Shown here one piece after another: positions 23,901-38,900 of a DNA stretch of 64,000 nucleotides. Origin of the DNA: Setophaga petechia (taxonomy: Eukaryota; Chordata; Aves; Passeriformes; Parulidae); NCBI GenBank assembly GCA_024362935.1, contig JANCRA010000012.1, forward strand, positions 8,122,001 to 8,186,000, given 5' to 3'. The translations under genes and the position numbers were made by a program. The notes beneath the pieces are model-generated. The model was not told where the DNA came from. It searched no databases and was given only the letters and a program-made list of their open reading frames with translations. Position 1 is the first letter of the stretch. Every line of letters begins with the position of its first letter.

Positions 23901-26900
23901 TAGCTGCTCAAGTGAATCTGGCCAGTGTGAGTGCCGGCCCCACATGTTTGGACGTCAGTGCAACCAGGTGGAGCCTGGCTATTACTTCATTTCACTGGAT
24001 CATTACATCTACGAGGCAGAGGAGGCCAACTTGGGCCCTGTGAGTAGCAGTTTCAGTGGGCTGGAGTGTCTGGAGAGCTGTGGAAAAGTTGCTGACTTTT
24101 GGAAGTGTCTTTTATACTCTGCTTGTTTTGCAACTAAAATGTGGAAAACTCAAAACTGAAATGTATCAGGAAACCACTAACCTGTAGCTTTTTAATCTTA
24201 GTATCAATAAATAGTGGAGTAATTGAGGGGGGAGGAATTGTAATTTTTCTTTTTAAGCCTGTTTTTTTTGATCATGACTGTACAGTTAGTTTTCTGTCAC
24301 GATCCCTCTCTGTACCCCACCATATCCACTTCTCCTCTTATCTCAAGAGAGATGGGACACAGACACTGGCTCTTCTCTTTGTTGCCACTTCACTGGTAGT
24401 GAACAAAGCACACACGTTTAGGCACATTGCCACAGTTTTTATAGTTTCTGTACATCAGTAACATATATTTTATTAATGACTAAAGCCGTATTCGTTGTGC
24501 AAAAAACTATTTTTGTAAGTGAGGTTGCCTCTAGCTTGTTCTGCCTGCTGGCATGGTACAATAGGGTCTCTGGCTCTTTCTGTTCCCCATCACACAGCCT
24601 TGCTTTCAATTCATTACCAGCAGCTAGGTGATTATATCAATCACTTTTGCCTCCAGCAAGGAGACAGGGAGATGGAAATAATGGTTTCTCTAAAGCAACA
24701 GATCTTTGCCTGCCTACAATCAGGGCATTTGGTGCCCTAATTTATTTCTTTTGAGCAAAATGCAGCCCCTTTGCAGTTTCAGCCAAGGCAGAGGAGTTTT
24801 TGCTGTCATATAACTGCAGAAAAGGAAGGCAGGACAGAGCAGAAATTGTGCCACAGCAGAGGGCACATGAGCTGGCACAGGGTTTTTGGTGCATTTGTGT
24901 CCGCCCAACTGGAGAGGTGGTACCTGAGGCCCTTCCAAGGCTCAGGGATGGAGAAGTCCAGCACAAAAATCCAGTCTGCCAAACAGAGCAAGGGGAATGT
25001 GCTGCTGGTTTGCCTTTTGAAACCTTGAGAACAAACAATTTTTAAAAACACCAATATTGAAAAGCTTCTCACAAATCTGATGATAGAACAAAGCTCTGAA
25101 TTCCCAGATAGGGGCCCAACACAAGACAAAATGCAGTGGCACAGAGTTGCAGGGATTGACAGGCAGTGCCAAGCCCCTGTGCTCCTACAGCTGCATGCCC
25201 TTGCTCGCATCCTGCCTGCCATCCTTTCCGAGGAGCTCTGATCTTTGTGCAAAGCCAAAGGCTGATAACTTACAGCCAGGCTCTGTTCAAAGAGTGTGAG
25301 AATACATGAGTGAACATCCTGAAGTGACACGTATATATGTAGACATTTCCTTGCATTTTATCCCTTTCTACTGAAGCAGCTTCCTTAGGAATGCACAGGA
25401 TGTTGTTCTATGGAGAGAACTATTTGTGGATACAGATACATTTGAAACAGGAAATTTGAGCACCATGTTTCTATTTTCTATTAGCTTTTTCCTCTTCTTT
25501 GCTTTATATAAGAACCAGATAAAAAACCTGACACCTCAGACTGAAAAGGGTGACCATGTGTTGATTTGGCTAGGAAATATCTATCAGTGATGAGGATTTC
25601 TGTTCTTTAGTGACACCCTGCTCATTAAAGCCATGATCTGCTTTTCCAATGCTATTTTGAGCAGTGGTTTGGTTTGAAACAGCCTGGTGTAGTCAGGGAG
25701 CAATTGGCACTCAGACTTGGGTGGTTAATGGAACAGTGATGTGCCACTGCAGTAAATCCTACTGCTACAAGTGCAATGTGGAAATCTATATGGTGAATGA
25801 GATGTCATAGCTGGTGAATTAGTTACTCATAGAAAGTTTTAAAATTTAATTCTGCACCATAGCAAAGAAATAAATGAAGAGTTGTGCAGTTTTGCTTTGC
25901 TTTATCTCTCTTGCATTTGTAATGTTGTTAAGTGAAAGGGCAGTGGTGTGCACGTGTATGGATTTAAAAGAGAATTTGTGTTGTCTGGGATGCCAGCAGT
26001 GGATGCTGCAATGCAGAAGTCATCCATCAGCAGAACCTCACATTTCATGTCCTCCCATGGGACTTGCAGATTTTAATGGATCAGTACTGAAATATCTGTT
26101 TTCTGTTTTGTAGGGAGTGAACATAATAGAGCGCCAGTACACGCCAGACCGCACGCCGTCATGGACAGGCATAGGATTTGTGAGAGTCCCCGAGGGGGGA
26201 CACCTGGAATTCCACATTGACAACATCCCCTACTCCATGGAGTATGATGTTGTGATCCGCTATGAGCCGCAGGTGGGTCTGTGAGTATGGGCACTGCTGC
26301 CTCCCAGCAGGTGCTGGCTGTCCTGGTGCACAACTGATGTGAGCCTGGCACTTTAAGGAGTCATCAGGGCTCAAAGAAAGGACAGGTGCTCAGTTAAATG
26401 TCTGAGATGTGTGAAAATCCAAAATGATGTTGACTATTTTTAGCACTATTTGCTTTAGAGTTTGTGTCACTATTGCATTGCTTCAGCACCTGTTTAATGA
26501 GCAAATTAAAAAGTGACAAGTCCCATCAGGGCAGATTAGACTATAAATTTGTTATTGGCCAGATCAGATGGGCATTGTGCGCCTTAGGAAGCAAATTGCC
26601 CATCTTAGATGTTGAATGCCTGCAGCCAAGAGTTTGTAAGCAGTTGCCTTTGATAATTTGTAGAGTGAAAGGAAAGAGAAAAATCCTTCCATCTCCTTGC
26701 CTGTTGGCAGCAACTAACTGCAGTGAATACTCACATACAGGACCAAGAGGTGAGGGCAGAGGAGTCACCAAAGCCCCTGGTGACGCCATGATGCAGATGG
26801 GGCTGCTGGCCACCTGCTCCTTGCTCTCAGCCCACACATGCAGCTGGTAGATGCCCCATGGATGCTGCAGCTGTAGCCCCATCCTCCCTGAAGCACCATG

Positions 26901-29900
26901 ACCTCCCTGTCTGTGCTCACGCTTTTCCTGGCCTGAGCTCTGGATGCTTCCAGGAGTTTATGATTATTATTATTGATATTGATACTGATGAGCTTTTTTT
27001 TTTCCCAGTTGCCTGATCAGTGGGAAAAAGCTGTGATCAGTGTCACACGCCCAGGAAAGATTCCCACAGGCAGTCGGTGTGGCAACACAGTTCCTGATGA
27101 CGATAATCAAGTGGTCTCACTGTCACCTGGATCCAGGTTGGTATAACTGGATGGGAAAAAGGAGAGAAAAAATAAAGCATTTAAAAATTGAAGTACAATA
27201 ATGTCACATTTTCAGTTTGCTGTTACCTCTGTGAAAATAGGTGTAAATTAATTTCCAGTGGATTATGAAAACCACATTTAGTAGTGTGTCTGTAGACTCA
27301 AAGCTTTTAAGTTTATTCTCATGTTCTGATACGGTTTGTTCACTGAGTGGAGGGAGGGGGAGGTGTTTGCACAGCCTGTGAGTGAACACTGGTTTGACTC
27401 TTTACCTTGCTGATAACCTTTTCCGGCTCTGACTTCCACAAGCCTGCAAACCGCCTGTCTCACGTCGCAGCTTTTGTTCTGCTGGGTCTTGGCTGCTTTC
27501 TGTTATCTTGATTGCTCTATAGGGGCACCTGAAATGCTTTATGGTGCCTTTGAAGTAAGGACTGTTTCCTGTTCCTCCTTCAGATACGTTGTTCTCCCAC
27601 GGCCCGTGTGCTTCGAGAAGGGGCTGAACTACACCATCCGCCTGGAGCTGTCCCAGTACTCCTCAGTAGACACGGAGACTGAGAACCCCTACACACTCAT
27701 TGACTCTGTGAGCAGAATTCATTTCAGGGATGCTCTTAAAAGCCTGGAAGTTTGCATTTCCCCTGGCATATGTCTGTGTAAATTCAAAGTAGTATTTTGC
27801 AGCGTTGCTCCTTACAGCTGAAGTCAGATTTCAACTGAACAATGTAATGCAGTATAGGTTTCTTCAGAAGTTCTTCCAAGTATGTGAGCTGTTTTTCTGC
27901 TAAAACGTTTTTTAGGTATTTTGCAGGACTGCAGCTAGTCCACAGACCTCTAGTGTTTTTTGGGGAGGCTCATGTGTGTCATGTAGGTCATGAAAATCAA
28001 TGACAGTGTTAATCTTCTTTAGAATGGATAGAATTTGGTAGACTGGGTAAGAATTTGTCAGATATCAGAAGTATTCCACCAAAACTAGAGAAATACTGTC
28101 ATTTACCTTCCAAATTCCATCTGGCTGTTTGCTTTTCTGCAAAAAAAAGACTAGAAACTGGGATAATACTGAATTTTCACAAATTTTGTGGAGGCTATTT
28201 ATAAGTAGTGACACTTTGTCATTCTAAAATTGTTTTGTAGCTTGTTCTCATGCCATACTGCAAATCACTGGACATATTCACAGTGGGAGGCTCAGGCGAA
28301 GACGTGGTCACGAACAGTGCTTGGGAAACTTTCCAAAGATACCGGTGTTTGGAAAACAGCAGGAGTGTTGTGAAAACTCCCATGACAGATGTCTGCAAGA
28401 ACATAATATTCAGCATTTCTGCACTACTGCATGAGACTGCCTTATGTACGTAACCATCTACTCGTAGGGCAGCCTGGGGGCTGGATGGCACTTGCAGGCA
28501 GAGCAGTTTGCATGGGGAAGGCGTGTGCATGGGATGAGGCGGGGGATTCATGTCCTGTAGCACAGTGCTCACTTTCTTCAATGTTTTTCTCTGCTCAGCA
28601 TGCCAGTGTGACCCACAGGGCTCTCTGAGTTCGGTGTGTGACCCCAATGGAGGACAGTGCCAGTGTCGTCCCAATGTTGTTGGAAGACAATGCGACAGAT
28701 GTGCCCCTGGCACATTCGGGTTCGGGCCGAGTGGATGCCGACGTATGTTAAACCCTTGGCTCTGGGCTGTGCTGTGCTTGGGGCCCTGATGTTATGGCTT
28801 GTCTTGGAAACTCAGCCCCTCTCTTGCTCTCCTTGCAGCGTGCGAGTGCCATGCCCGAGGCTCTTACAATGCCTTCTGTGACGTGGAGACGGGCCAGTGC
28901 CACTGCTTCCCCGGCGTGTACGGGCGGCAGTGCGACCGCTGCCTGCCCAGCTTCTGGGGCTTCCCCAGCTGCCAGCCCTGCCACTGCAATGGCCACGCTG
29001 ATGACTGCAACCCCTACACCGGGGAGTGCCTCAGCTGCCGGGACCACACAGCCGGACACAACTGTGAGAGGTATAGCACCTGTGCCCTTGCCCTGGCCCC
29101 TCTCCTTCCCCACAGTAGCATGGGCACAGCAGCTCAGCTGTTCCTCTCTGGTGCTGGTGCTCGTACAGGTGTTAAACCACAGCAAAAGTCCCTGTGCCCG
29201 GGGAGTCAGAGGAGCACTTGTGATCCTGGAGATTGATGGGAGTGGGGATCCCCCCTTCCCTGCCCACAGCCTTGTGTCTGCATAAGTGACCAAGAGCACA
29301 CTGCAGGACCCCAGGCCTTTAGCCAGCCATTGCAAGCCTTCTGAGAGGCGTTGCAGTGGCAGGGCTGATGTCCAATCTTCGGTGTCCTGCTCCCATGCTG
29401 GTGTAAACCAGGCAAATTTGTGTCTGTGGACACAGCTGCTAGGAGTGTGAGCGGTAAGGGAGAGTCATAAGGATGTTTCTGCCCTTTGCATCTTCACAGT
29501 GATATAAAATCTGAGCTTATGTACAGCAAGGCTGCAGTGTGTTTGCCTGCAGTCCCTGCATGCTGTGTACTGTGTTGTGCAGGTGCCAGGCTGGCTACTA
29601 TGGAGACCCCATCCTGGGATCAGGTGACCACTGCCGGCCCTGCCCTTGCCCTGATGGCCCCGAGAGTGGACGCCAGTTTGCCAGTGGCTGTTACCAGGAT
29701 CCAGTCACACTGCAAGTCGTGTGTGTCTGTAGTGTGGGATACATAGGTACTTGGTGGGACTATGGAGGGATGGCTGGTTGGGTTGAACCTCTCAGGGAGA
29801 GGACATGTTCATGTGGGTTAGATGTGACCAGCACCAGTGGGTTGTTGCAGGGGGTTGCTTCACCTGGAAGGTGCCAGGGCAGAGTGGTTTCTGTGGCTGG

Positions 29901-32900
29901 TGCCAGCATGACCATGAACCTCATCTGCAGCAGTGAGGGATGACTGGTGCTGAGCAAAGGGTTGACAGGACAGCACAGGAACAAGGGGATGAGCAGCTTG
30001 CCTTGGTGCCCTGGGTGGTACCATCCATGCTCTGCACCAAATTACCCTGGTCTCACCAAGTGCTGTCTCTGTTTCTTTAAACATGATCCAGTTAATGCCC
30101 CCCCCAGTAATGGTCTTTATTGCCTTGCTGATGACGGGGCTGTGCCAGGAAGCCGTGATGGCCGTTCCCAGTGTGCCTGTTTGTTCAAACAGGCAGTCGC
30201 TGTGATGAATGTGCGTCTGGCTTCTTTGGGAGTCCTGATGAGGTCGGTGGCGCCTGCCAGCCGTGCCAATGCAACAACAACATAGACACCACTGACCCAG
30301 AGGCCTGCGACAAGAGGAGCGGAGCGTGCGTGAAGTGCCTCTATCACACCGAGGGGGAAAACTGCCACCTCTGCAGAGAGGGCTACTACGGGAGCGCCCT
30401 GCAGCAGGACTGCAGAAGTGAGTGCGAGACAGAGCTGCAGCCCCAGCACCAGCCTTGTCAGGGGCAACAGTGGACAGCTAAATGCTTTTTACCTGGGAGC
30501 ATTTACCTTGGGGTGGAGGAAAAACCTTATTAATTCCAGATGGAGTTGCCTGCAGCTGACCTGCAGTTGGGTTGGGCTCCTGACTCTCTGTGTTTGAGAG
30601 GGAGTTCAGAGACAGCATTTATGTTTGCTGAAAGGTGGGAGGATTTTGCAGGAGAGGGGCTTCTTACCCTCTTGATACTGGTATCTGTTTATATCTTCTC
30701 CAAAGATAAGGTGGTGGGGGGAGGGTTTGGCTTTTGTTTACACCAGGTCCCTGCAGGTGTGGTTGGGCAGTGAGAATGAGGGCCATGACAGGAAGCTGAA
30801 ATGGGTGGTGGGGAGGCAGACCCCCCTCCTGTGGCATCCAGCACAGCCCAGCAGGACAGGTGAGTCACTGAGCAGGTGAGCTCACTGTTGGCCAGTTGAC
30901 CACTTCAAGCAGATCTGCCACCGTAGCCAACTGAGGAGAGCTGGGCAGACCTGGGGTTCGCTTGTACAGAGGGAGGAGTGGAGGAGAGCTGGGAGGGTTG
31001 GGCTGGTTGAATGAGGAGGGCTGGGGCATGAGGAGGGGGACATGAGGAGGGCTCTTGAGCAGTGCTGGGTGTCATTTCAGTGTTGGGTCAGCCAAGCCAG
31101 GCCACTGGCATTGCCAGCATCTGCCCACACCTCTGCGGGCTCAGAGAATAAACTAGATATGAAATCAGGGCAGTCTGGTAGCAGGGGGCAGGTTGACATG
31201 GAGGTGCCATGCTCTTTCCCTCACAGAGTGTGTCTGCAACTACCTGGGCACAGTGCGGGAGGACTGCGAGGACTCAGACAACTGCCGCTGTGCGGCGGCC
31301 ACGGGGCAGTGCCGGTGCCTCCCCAACGTGGTGGGGCAGACTTGTGACCGCTGTGCCCCCCACACGTGGCGCCTGGCCAGCGGCACCGGCTGCGAGCACT
31401 GCGACTGCGACCCCGCGCGCTCCCTCGGGCCGGCCTGCAACGAGGTGAGGTGGTGCGGCCTGTGCCCGAGGCTTGGCCCCTGCTCGGGGCAGGGCTGAGC
31501 TGCTGAGGGCTCACTGATGGGTTTGCTTTTTGGCTTTGACAGTTCACAGGGCAGTGCCACTGCATGCCGGGTTTCGGAGGCCGGACCTGCCGGGAGTGCC
31601 AGGAACTCTTCTGGGGTGACCCAAGCGTGGAGTGCTTAGGTGAGTCCAACCTTGGTGCCTGCTCCTTTTGGAAATGTCTGTGGCTGGGTACACCATCACA
31701 CCCCACTTCACTGGGACACCCCTGCCAGGAGCAGCCCACTTAAACCTTGGAAGAGAGGAACAAAGGCATGGTAGAGTCTGCCCTGGGGTTTTGGTGCCTT
31801 GCAGGATGGGACATGTGGCAGGAGTCCAGGCCTGTTCTTGTCTGTGTTTTTCTTGTCTGACCTCTATTTAGAAACAAACGTCCCTGTTTAGAAGCAACTC
31901 TTCCATAAGGGTAAGATTGCAATGCTGTCAGGTAAGCTAAGCCAGCATGGTAAGAAAATATATCACAAGCAGTTGAGTTTGAGAATTGTTCTGGAAACCA
32001 GTTTCCTTTGCCTTTCAGTTTTATGTAGCTGAAGACCCCTGTCTCTTGTACCTTCTTACAGAGACTGGAGATTTTTTATTTAGTAGGAGACTTTCCTTAT
32101 ATTTCAGGTAAAAATAAAGGAGAAAGCAGAGACCATGCAGTTGGTTAGCCATAGCTACATGCTGCAAAAGAGAACACCATGAAGTAGGTTGTTTAGAAAA
32201 CTGGATGGCCTCTGTCCTTTCATTATAAACAAGTCTGTTCATTAGCTGGAAAAGAAACTTCAAACATTGTCCAGACCAGAACAAACTTGTATCTCTGATC
32301 TGTTCAAATAGGAGCCCTTGCCAGGAGGGTTTGCAATAGATTTAAGGTATTTTTTCCTGCAGGGAGGAATGTGCTTGCTGTGGTCTTTAATAAATCCCTT
32401 ACAATAGAGATACCTTAGAGCCCATTATCTTGATAGATAGGCAGGTCACAGCTACTTGGTTACTGCAGCAGATGAAAGGACTGGGGAGTTGCCCCAGTTC
32501 CTGAGTACATATTGGATTTCTTGGGGGAAAGGCTGCCTTTCCAGAGGCTGTGTGTGTTCTGACATGAGAAGGGCTGTGCTGACCCTGCTGGCTCCAGGGC
32601 AGGGATTGTCTTTTGCTATCAGTTGTCTCCATCGGGGTTTATTGATGGAGTCCATCTGCATACCTTATCGGCAGGATTTTGTGGCATAGCATCATTTCTG
32701 ATCTCTTGTGGAGTTTCTGCTGTCTTTTGAACATGTGAAAACCTGTTTTAATTTTTCTGAAGTAAAGAGACAATATATTCTTCAAAGCCTGTTTTTGCCA
32801 TGTGAGATCTACACTCCCAGTCCACCATCCCTTCTGTGCCCTAGTGGCAGAGGAGACTCCCTCGGGTGGAAAGGCAGATTTTCCTTCATGATTACATCAA

Positions 32901-35900
32901 CAGGAGGTGTCTGTGGCAGGTGGGCAGAGCTGCTGCCCAGGGCTGAGCAGCGGCAGCCTGCAGTGTGATGCTCTGGACAGGCTCCAAGCGTGTGCTGGCT
33001 CGTGGAACTCATCCAGCCGGGTGGTGCTGCAGGCTCTCCCCTGTGTGCTGGGGTCAGAGCCTCCTGCCTGTCTCCTGTCTTTCCTTGGCAAGAAGACAAT
33101 TGACTTCTCAGCCATCATTTAGCCCCGGGGAGTGAGTGGTGATGTTCAGGCTGGCAGACCTGCAGCTGCTGCGTGGGCAGGTAGCAGCTCTCTGGGATAA
33201 GAGGGCTGCAAGCAAACCGTGCCGTTTAAGGAGCTGCTGAGCAGTGTCCCTGGAAAACAGCAGAGATCTGGCCTGCAGCCAGTGAAGCTGGAACTGGGAC
33301 AAGGCTTTGTCACAAAGATGTCTGCTCCAGTTGCAGGGAACATGTGGACTCCTGCCATGGCATTTGCCACCTGGCATGTTCTTGCTGGCCCAAGCAGTCA
33401 GTATGGCCACCCTTTGTGCTGCATTCAGGAGCAAAATAGAAACCAATCTGGATGGGGAAGAGCAAAAGCTCTGAACCATGTGAGTGTGGACACAGTCTTC
33501 ACCAAGCTGGTGCAGAGGTGTGGACATTGCTCCCAAGGACTCCAGCATGGGATCCTCCACTCTCTAGGGCAAGTGGGTTCTGCTCAAGGTTGGAAACCAC
33601 AGGGTGAACCAGTTACTCCAAGGACAGTGATGTGTGATCTCTTCATGAAAGGTCTTCAGGTTGCTGGCACTAAGAAACACAAGCTCCTGATAAGAAATGG
33701 GGACCATACTGCTCATGTGGCTTTGACAAGCTTTACAATACTATAAAATCCCAAGTGCCTGCAAATAATCTCTGGACAAAGCTGTGTGTAGATGTGCAAA
33801 ATGGCTCATTTAGGACAGGCTGGGGCTGCAGCTCTCCATGGGTTCTCAGGCACTTGCAGCAGCAGTGAGTTGTGGATGTGTCCCAGGGTCCCAGTACACT
33901 CCAGGGGATACCAGGCTCTAGGGCACTCTTCCCTGCCATCCCCATTGCCAGTTGCTGTCTGTGATGTCTCTTCTAGAAACCTTGTTTAGATCAGCCATGG
34001 TGAAGCAGAAGCCAGGGAAGGCAGGTTTTTGTGCCTGTTCTGGGTGCTGCAGTCTGTGCCCCCTGCCTGTGGAGAGAAAATGTCATGTGATGTCTCCTCT
34101 CTGTCCCCAGAGATCACGCTGGCACCACTGGGGCCCGATGAGGTGGGTGCCTGTGCTTGGACAGCATTGTGCACCCACAGCGCTGGCTGCACTTCAGCAC
34201 CCACAAATGTCCCCACTGGGGATTACACGCCACAGAGAGCCTGTGGCTGGGTTTTCAGAGCCTGCTTACTCCCTGTAATGAATGTCCCCACTGGGGATTA
34301 CACGCCACAGAGAGCCTGTGGCTGGGTTTTCAGAGCCTGCTTACTCCCTGTGCTTTAAAAAAGCACAACATTCTCTCACTGAATTCAACATCATGCCTGA
34401 AACAAGCACAGCAGAGCCACAGAGGATGGGGAAGAGCCCAGCATTTCCCTCCTGGCCTCGTGCAGGTCCCTGGGAGGATTACAGTGGGCAGGAGCTGTGC
34501 TGTGGGCATCACCTGCTCTGGAGGCAGTGCCAGCCCCTTGGCAGGACTCTTCTGCCATTGCTCCAGCCTCGAGCTGGCTGCAGCTCTGCATGAACCTGCA
34601 TGTGAACGTGTGTGTGTGCATAAAAATCCTGCCTAAGGGAGTAAATAATAGCACTACAGAGTTCATAAAATTCAGGTCTCCCAGGCATTCTGCTGGAGCT
34701 TTTCCAAAGCCTTGCAACTGAAGTGCAGGACTCAGCATGCCGAGTTCTGCACCAGCATCAGCAAAGCACACCTCCAGCAGAAGGCTGCAGGCTCCTCGGA
34801 AGCCTGTGGAGTGGAGTGGCTGCAGATGCAGCTCAAACAATGCCTTTGCACAGTAGATACTTAAAGTTTATGCTTCACCTAATAAGGAGATGACAATTTT
34901 ACTGTCATTACTGTTGGAATAAGTTGAACAAGCCGACCAGAGTGCAGTTAGTAGGAGGCACGGTGTGAGATTGGAAGTTAGGTGGTGTTGCTATAGCCCC
35001 TTCACAAGGAGCATGTCCTGTGTTGGACATGAGTATCAAGTCTTACTATAAAATAACAGAATTTAATTGAACTACAGTGAAAAAAAGTCATGTTTTTTGT
35101 CAAATACACATTGCATACATTGACAAGAATATTGTTTTTCTCTGTTTTTAGTCTTTGTTATATGGCTGGTGCAGGAAGAGCTGTTCACTAAAAATTACCC
35201 TATTGCCATTTAAGAATAAGTTGTAGTCTTAAAATTTTAACATTTGGATCTTAACCTAGTCACATAGGCTGCTTTTATAGGAGATGTTTTTGGTGTTCAG
35301 AGATGTCTTGTTTCCTTCTGTGAGAAGTGCCTAAAGGAGGTCAGACAAATTCTGTGCTAAAGAAAATACGATTTTCACTTCAAGCTTCATAATTTTAAAT
35401 GACCTAGGGTCATAAAATGTGTATTGATTATTTCCAGAAAACTATCCTTTTGGCATGGTCTGCTAGCATGTTAAGATGTAGCACAACTCCAGTAATTTTA
35501 GGCTAGGATCTTATCTTAACATTCCTACTGAAAATCATAATGCTGAGGAGTTAGCACTATGCTTGCAGGGTAACTTGAATCAATAGCTGATTATTCAGAA
35601 GAAATTTGCCAGCTCTGCAAAACTTTCAACCTTAAAAACTGTTGAATGGTTTTCTTATCACAGTGCCTCACTACCACTGGGAAATTATGCCAGGAAATCA
35701 TGTCTGAACAAAACCTTTGTGTTTTTTATGCGGAGGAGTTAAATATTTGATGCTTGCTGCCCTCAGTCTCAAGCAGTAAAAAAATATTTCTAGAAAAATG
35801 ATTTCTATTCAGCATAGGATGATGTACAACACTTGTTTGTTCCTGGCATCCCCCAGTAAGGAATTGAACACTGATACTGGTCTTCATACAGCCCATTCAG

Positions 35901-38900
35901 TATCCATTCTGTCATCTCTGCTCTAGTATCAAATGCTTTAACACACCTATGGATATTCAGTGTGTGCATGCACATACATGCACATACATTTGTAAACAGA
36001 TGCAGCTACAATCCTCATAATCTGCTGATCAGCAGATCTTGACTGAAGAATTTGGCTAAAACTTTTCCAAAAATATGGTTTCCCTGAAGTTGAAGTATGC
36101 CACAAAAGAATCACTGATTGAGTTACACACTCAGTTAAAGAAAACAATACGCCCAGTTCCAAAATGACATTTCAAAACAGAAACCTATTGTTTAATTTAG
36201 TAAATGCTCCTTTGAAAACCCTTAAATCTTGGGCCAACGATTTCAAAAGACTTCTTTTCCTCCACTGTGTTTTCCATGGGAGGTACTGCTATGTCCTGCT
36301 CTGCCTACAGATCTGAAGCCTGTCTAACACTGATCTTCAGTGCAAGCAGCCGTGTCTGCATTAACTTTCAGCCCTTCAACCCTGGCTTTGGGCCATCTGT
36401 CTGCTTGAAGGGAGAGTAATCAACCATTTGTCTTGAAGACATTTCCAACTCGAAGTGGCCAAGGCATACAAGTATCTTGAAGTAAACTCCATATCTGTTT
36501 GATTTTGCAGTGCAAAATGAACTACTTTTCCAGTTTCTTGTCATGTAAGCATAGGGAAGCAACATAAAAGGACTTTACAGGACTTTGTATTTTCCTATAC
36601 CACATATAAGTAGAGTATAATGCTGTTGGTAGCTACTAAGCCGCATCTGAAACATCTGCAGGCACATCTGCATCCCTAGATGTGCCTGTGTGTTTCTTGT
36701 TCTTTAACAAGTTCAGATTAACCAGATTTATGCTAACACTGGATGTGTTGTATTACTCAGGTCTTACATCAGATTTAAGAGTGTGCTGGTTGGAGCCAAA
36801 ATCTCCTGAGCAAAGCAATACTTTGAAGGTCATGTTTGAGTTATCCTGTCGGGCACAGGACTACTACTGAATGCCACCATGGCCATAGGAGTAGTTGGAC
36901 ATAACAAAGGAGGTGTTTGGGGAATGAGAACTCTGCTGTGGCTAGAAGTGATGGTGGGTACTTGGGTCAAACACGATAATGGCCATGAGGTGCTGGATCG
37001 CTCTGACTGGTGTTTGCTCTGTTTCTAGCAGGTATCTCTGGTATTCACATCCCAGTTCACTGACAGTGATACTAGAATGTCACAGGAATTTTTTGGTGCA
37101 TGTGCACCCACCATCTTGAATGATAGATATGTAACTCAGTTGTTCTTCCATGAGCTCTTTGCCAATCCTGTGGCAGTGTTCTCCAGTCTGTGCCAGCTTG
37201 GAGGGCCTCCTTTCCTTTCACATCCTACCACTGTCACTATGCTGTTGTTCCTTTAGGATGAAGTCATGCTCTTTGGTCAAAGAGACTGAAGCCAGCAGGT
37301 TCTTGGCAGGCAGGCACTGCCTCAGGCAGAGGTGAAAGCTGGCACTGAGCTATTTGCCTGGTGGACTGCTGTGTTCAAGGTGCTACTCACTACAGAGAAG
37401 GCTTTACATATCTTGGCTTGGGCTTGCTTTCCTTCTCTTGAGAACTGGCCACAGCTGGAGTGAGTAGAGGGTTTGATCCCCACCATGACATAAAGGGGAG
37501 GTGTTCTTCCTCAATGGCCTTGAACGTGCTCCTTGCTGGGGTGTAAAATGCCTGGTGGAGGTGTCCAGGGCACAAGGTGCAGGACTCGTCACTAGAGGTG
37601 TTAGAGATGGTTAGGGTGAAATCTGGTGTTGTCCTGTGTATGGTTAATGTCTTGGGAAGATGATGAAGAGGAGGAAGAGCAATAGCAAACCAGCACTTTT
37701 GAAAGCCATTCTATATGCATTTCATTCAGGAGACTGAGGTAATTCAGAGCCAGGATTGCCTGCTTGTGAGCTTGATAAAAAATCTTAAAATGGAGAAATA
37801 AGACACAGTAATGTGTCTAGCTGCCTTGTACAATTTCTCATGGTGCTGCAGAGCCCAGTTTGGGAGTTTTGTAGGACTGTATTCTTCCAGCTGTTGTTCT
37901 GCATTTGGGATAAATTACTTCTTTGCTCTTATCATCCCCCAACAGGCAGCTGTGGAGTTTGGGTTTTCACTTTCCAAACAGTATGTTAGTACCTAAATTA
38001 TTTTCTCTTCTTCCCTAGTATTTTCTGGTTCCAGAGATTCTGGAATGTACTTTGCCATGTAAATGCTACTAAAGCCATGTCATCTGGTTTTCCTGAACAT
38101 GCAGGTATTCAGGAGTAGAATTACCTATATGGGGTTGCGGGGTTTTTTTCACATTAAGCCTTTTAAATCTGCAAGTAAATATAGGGATCTGATTTGCCAG
38201 CAGCAAGTATTCATGTAACTTGATCAGACCTCGGGATCTTTGAGAAAAACCACATGCCATTTAGCCTCTTTCTATACAGAGGAATTTGGACAATTCATCA
38301 TTATACCAAGGGCCTTATTAGTTGACAGAAGGGTTAACTGACCTTCAAACAGGAACTCAACGGTTTGCCTGCAGGGAACATATTCCATGGTGAGTTGACT
38401 ACTTAAGCACTTTCGATGTAAAGTAAAAACAATCTCTTGTGTCAGGGTATAGTTCAAAGAACAAAAGACCGTTTTGCTCAATTGTGCAGGCAGCAGAAGT
38501 TATTTTTGTCTCTTGCCTATCATATTCACGTTGTACAAGAAAGTAGTTTTTTTGAGGAGCGATTTGTTCTGCTGGGCCTCTTTGTGTAATTTTTGAACTG
38601 AAGACCACCACTGTGCTCTGGCATTGAAGCAAACAATGTACAGTCTTGAAAACAGCTTTGTGTTTTGCCCTGTTTTCAAGGGGGCATTTGCTTTGGGTGT
38701 GTGAATTGATTTATGGGCCCTTTTGAGCCATTTAACCTCCTTAGAGAATGCCTGGTAAATGGATGTGTAAGTGAGGGGTTTTATCAGGTATGCCAGTCCT
38801 TTTCCTTTTTAGGGAACGTGTGCTTGACCTGTTTCGGATGCACTCTGCCATAATGATAGGTAGATGATTTGCATATTTTCAAAGCCTCTCTTTTTTTTTG

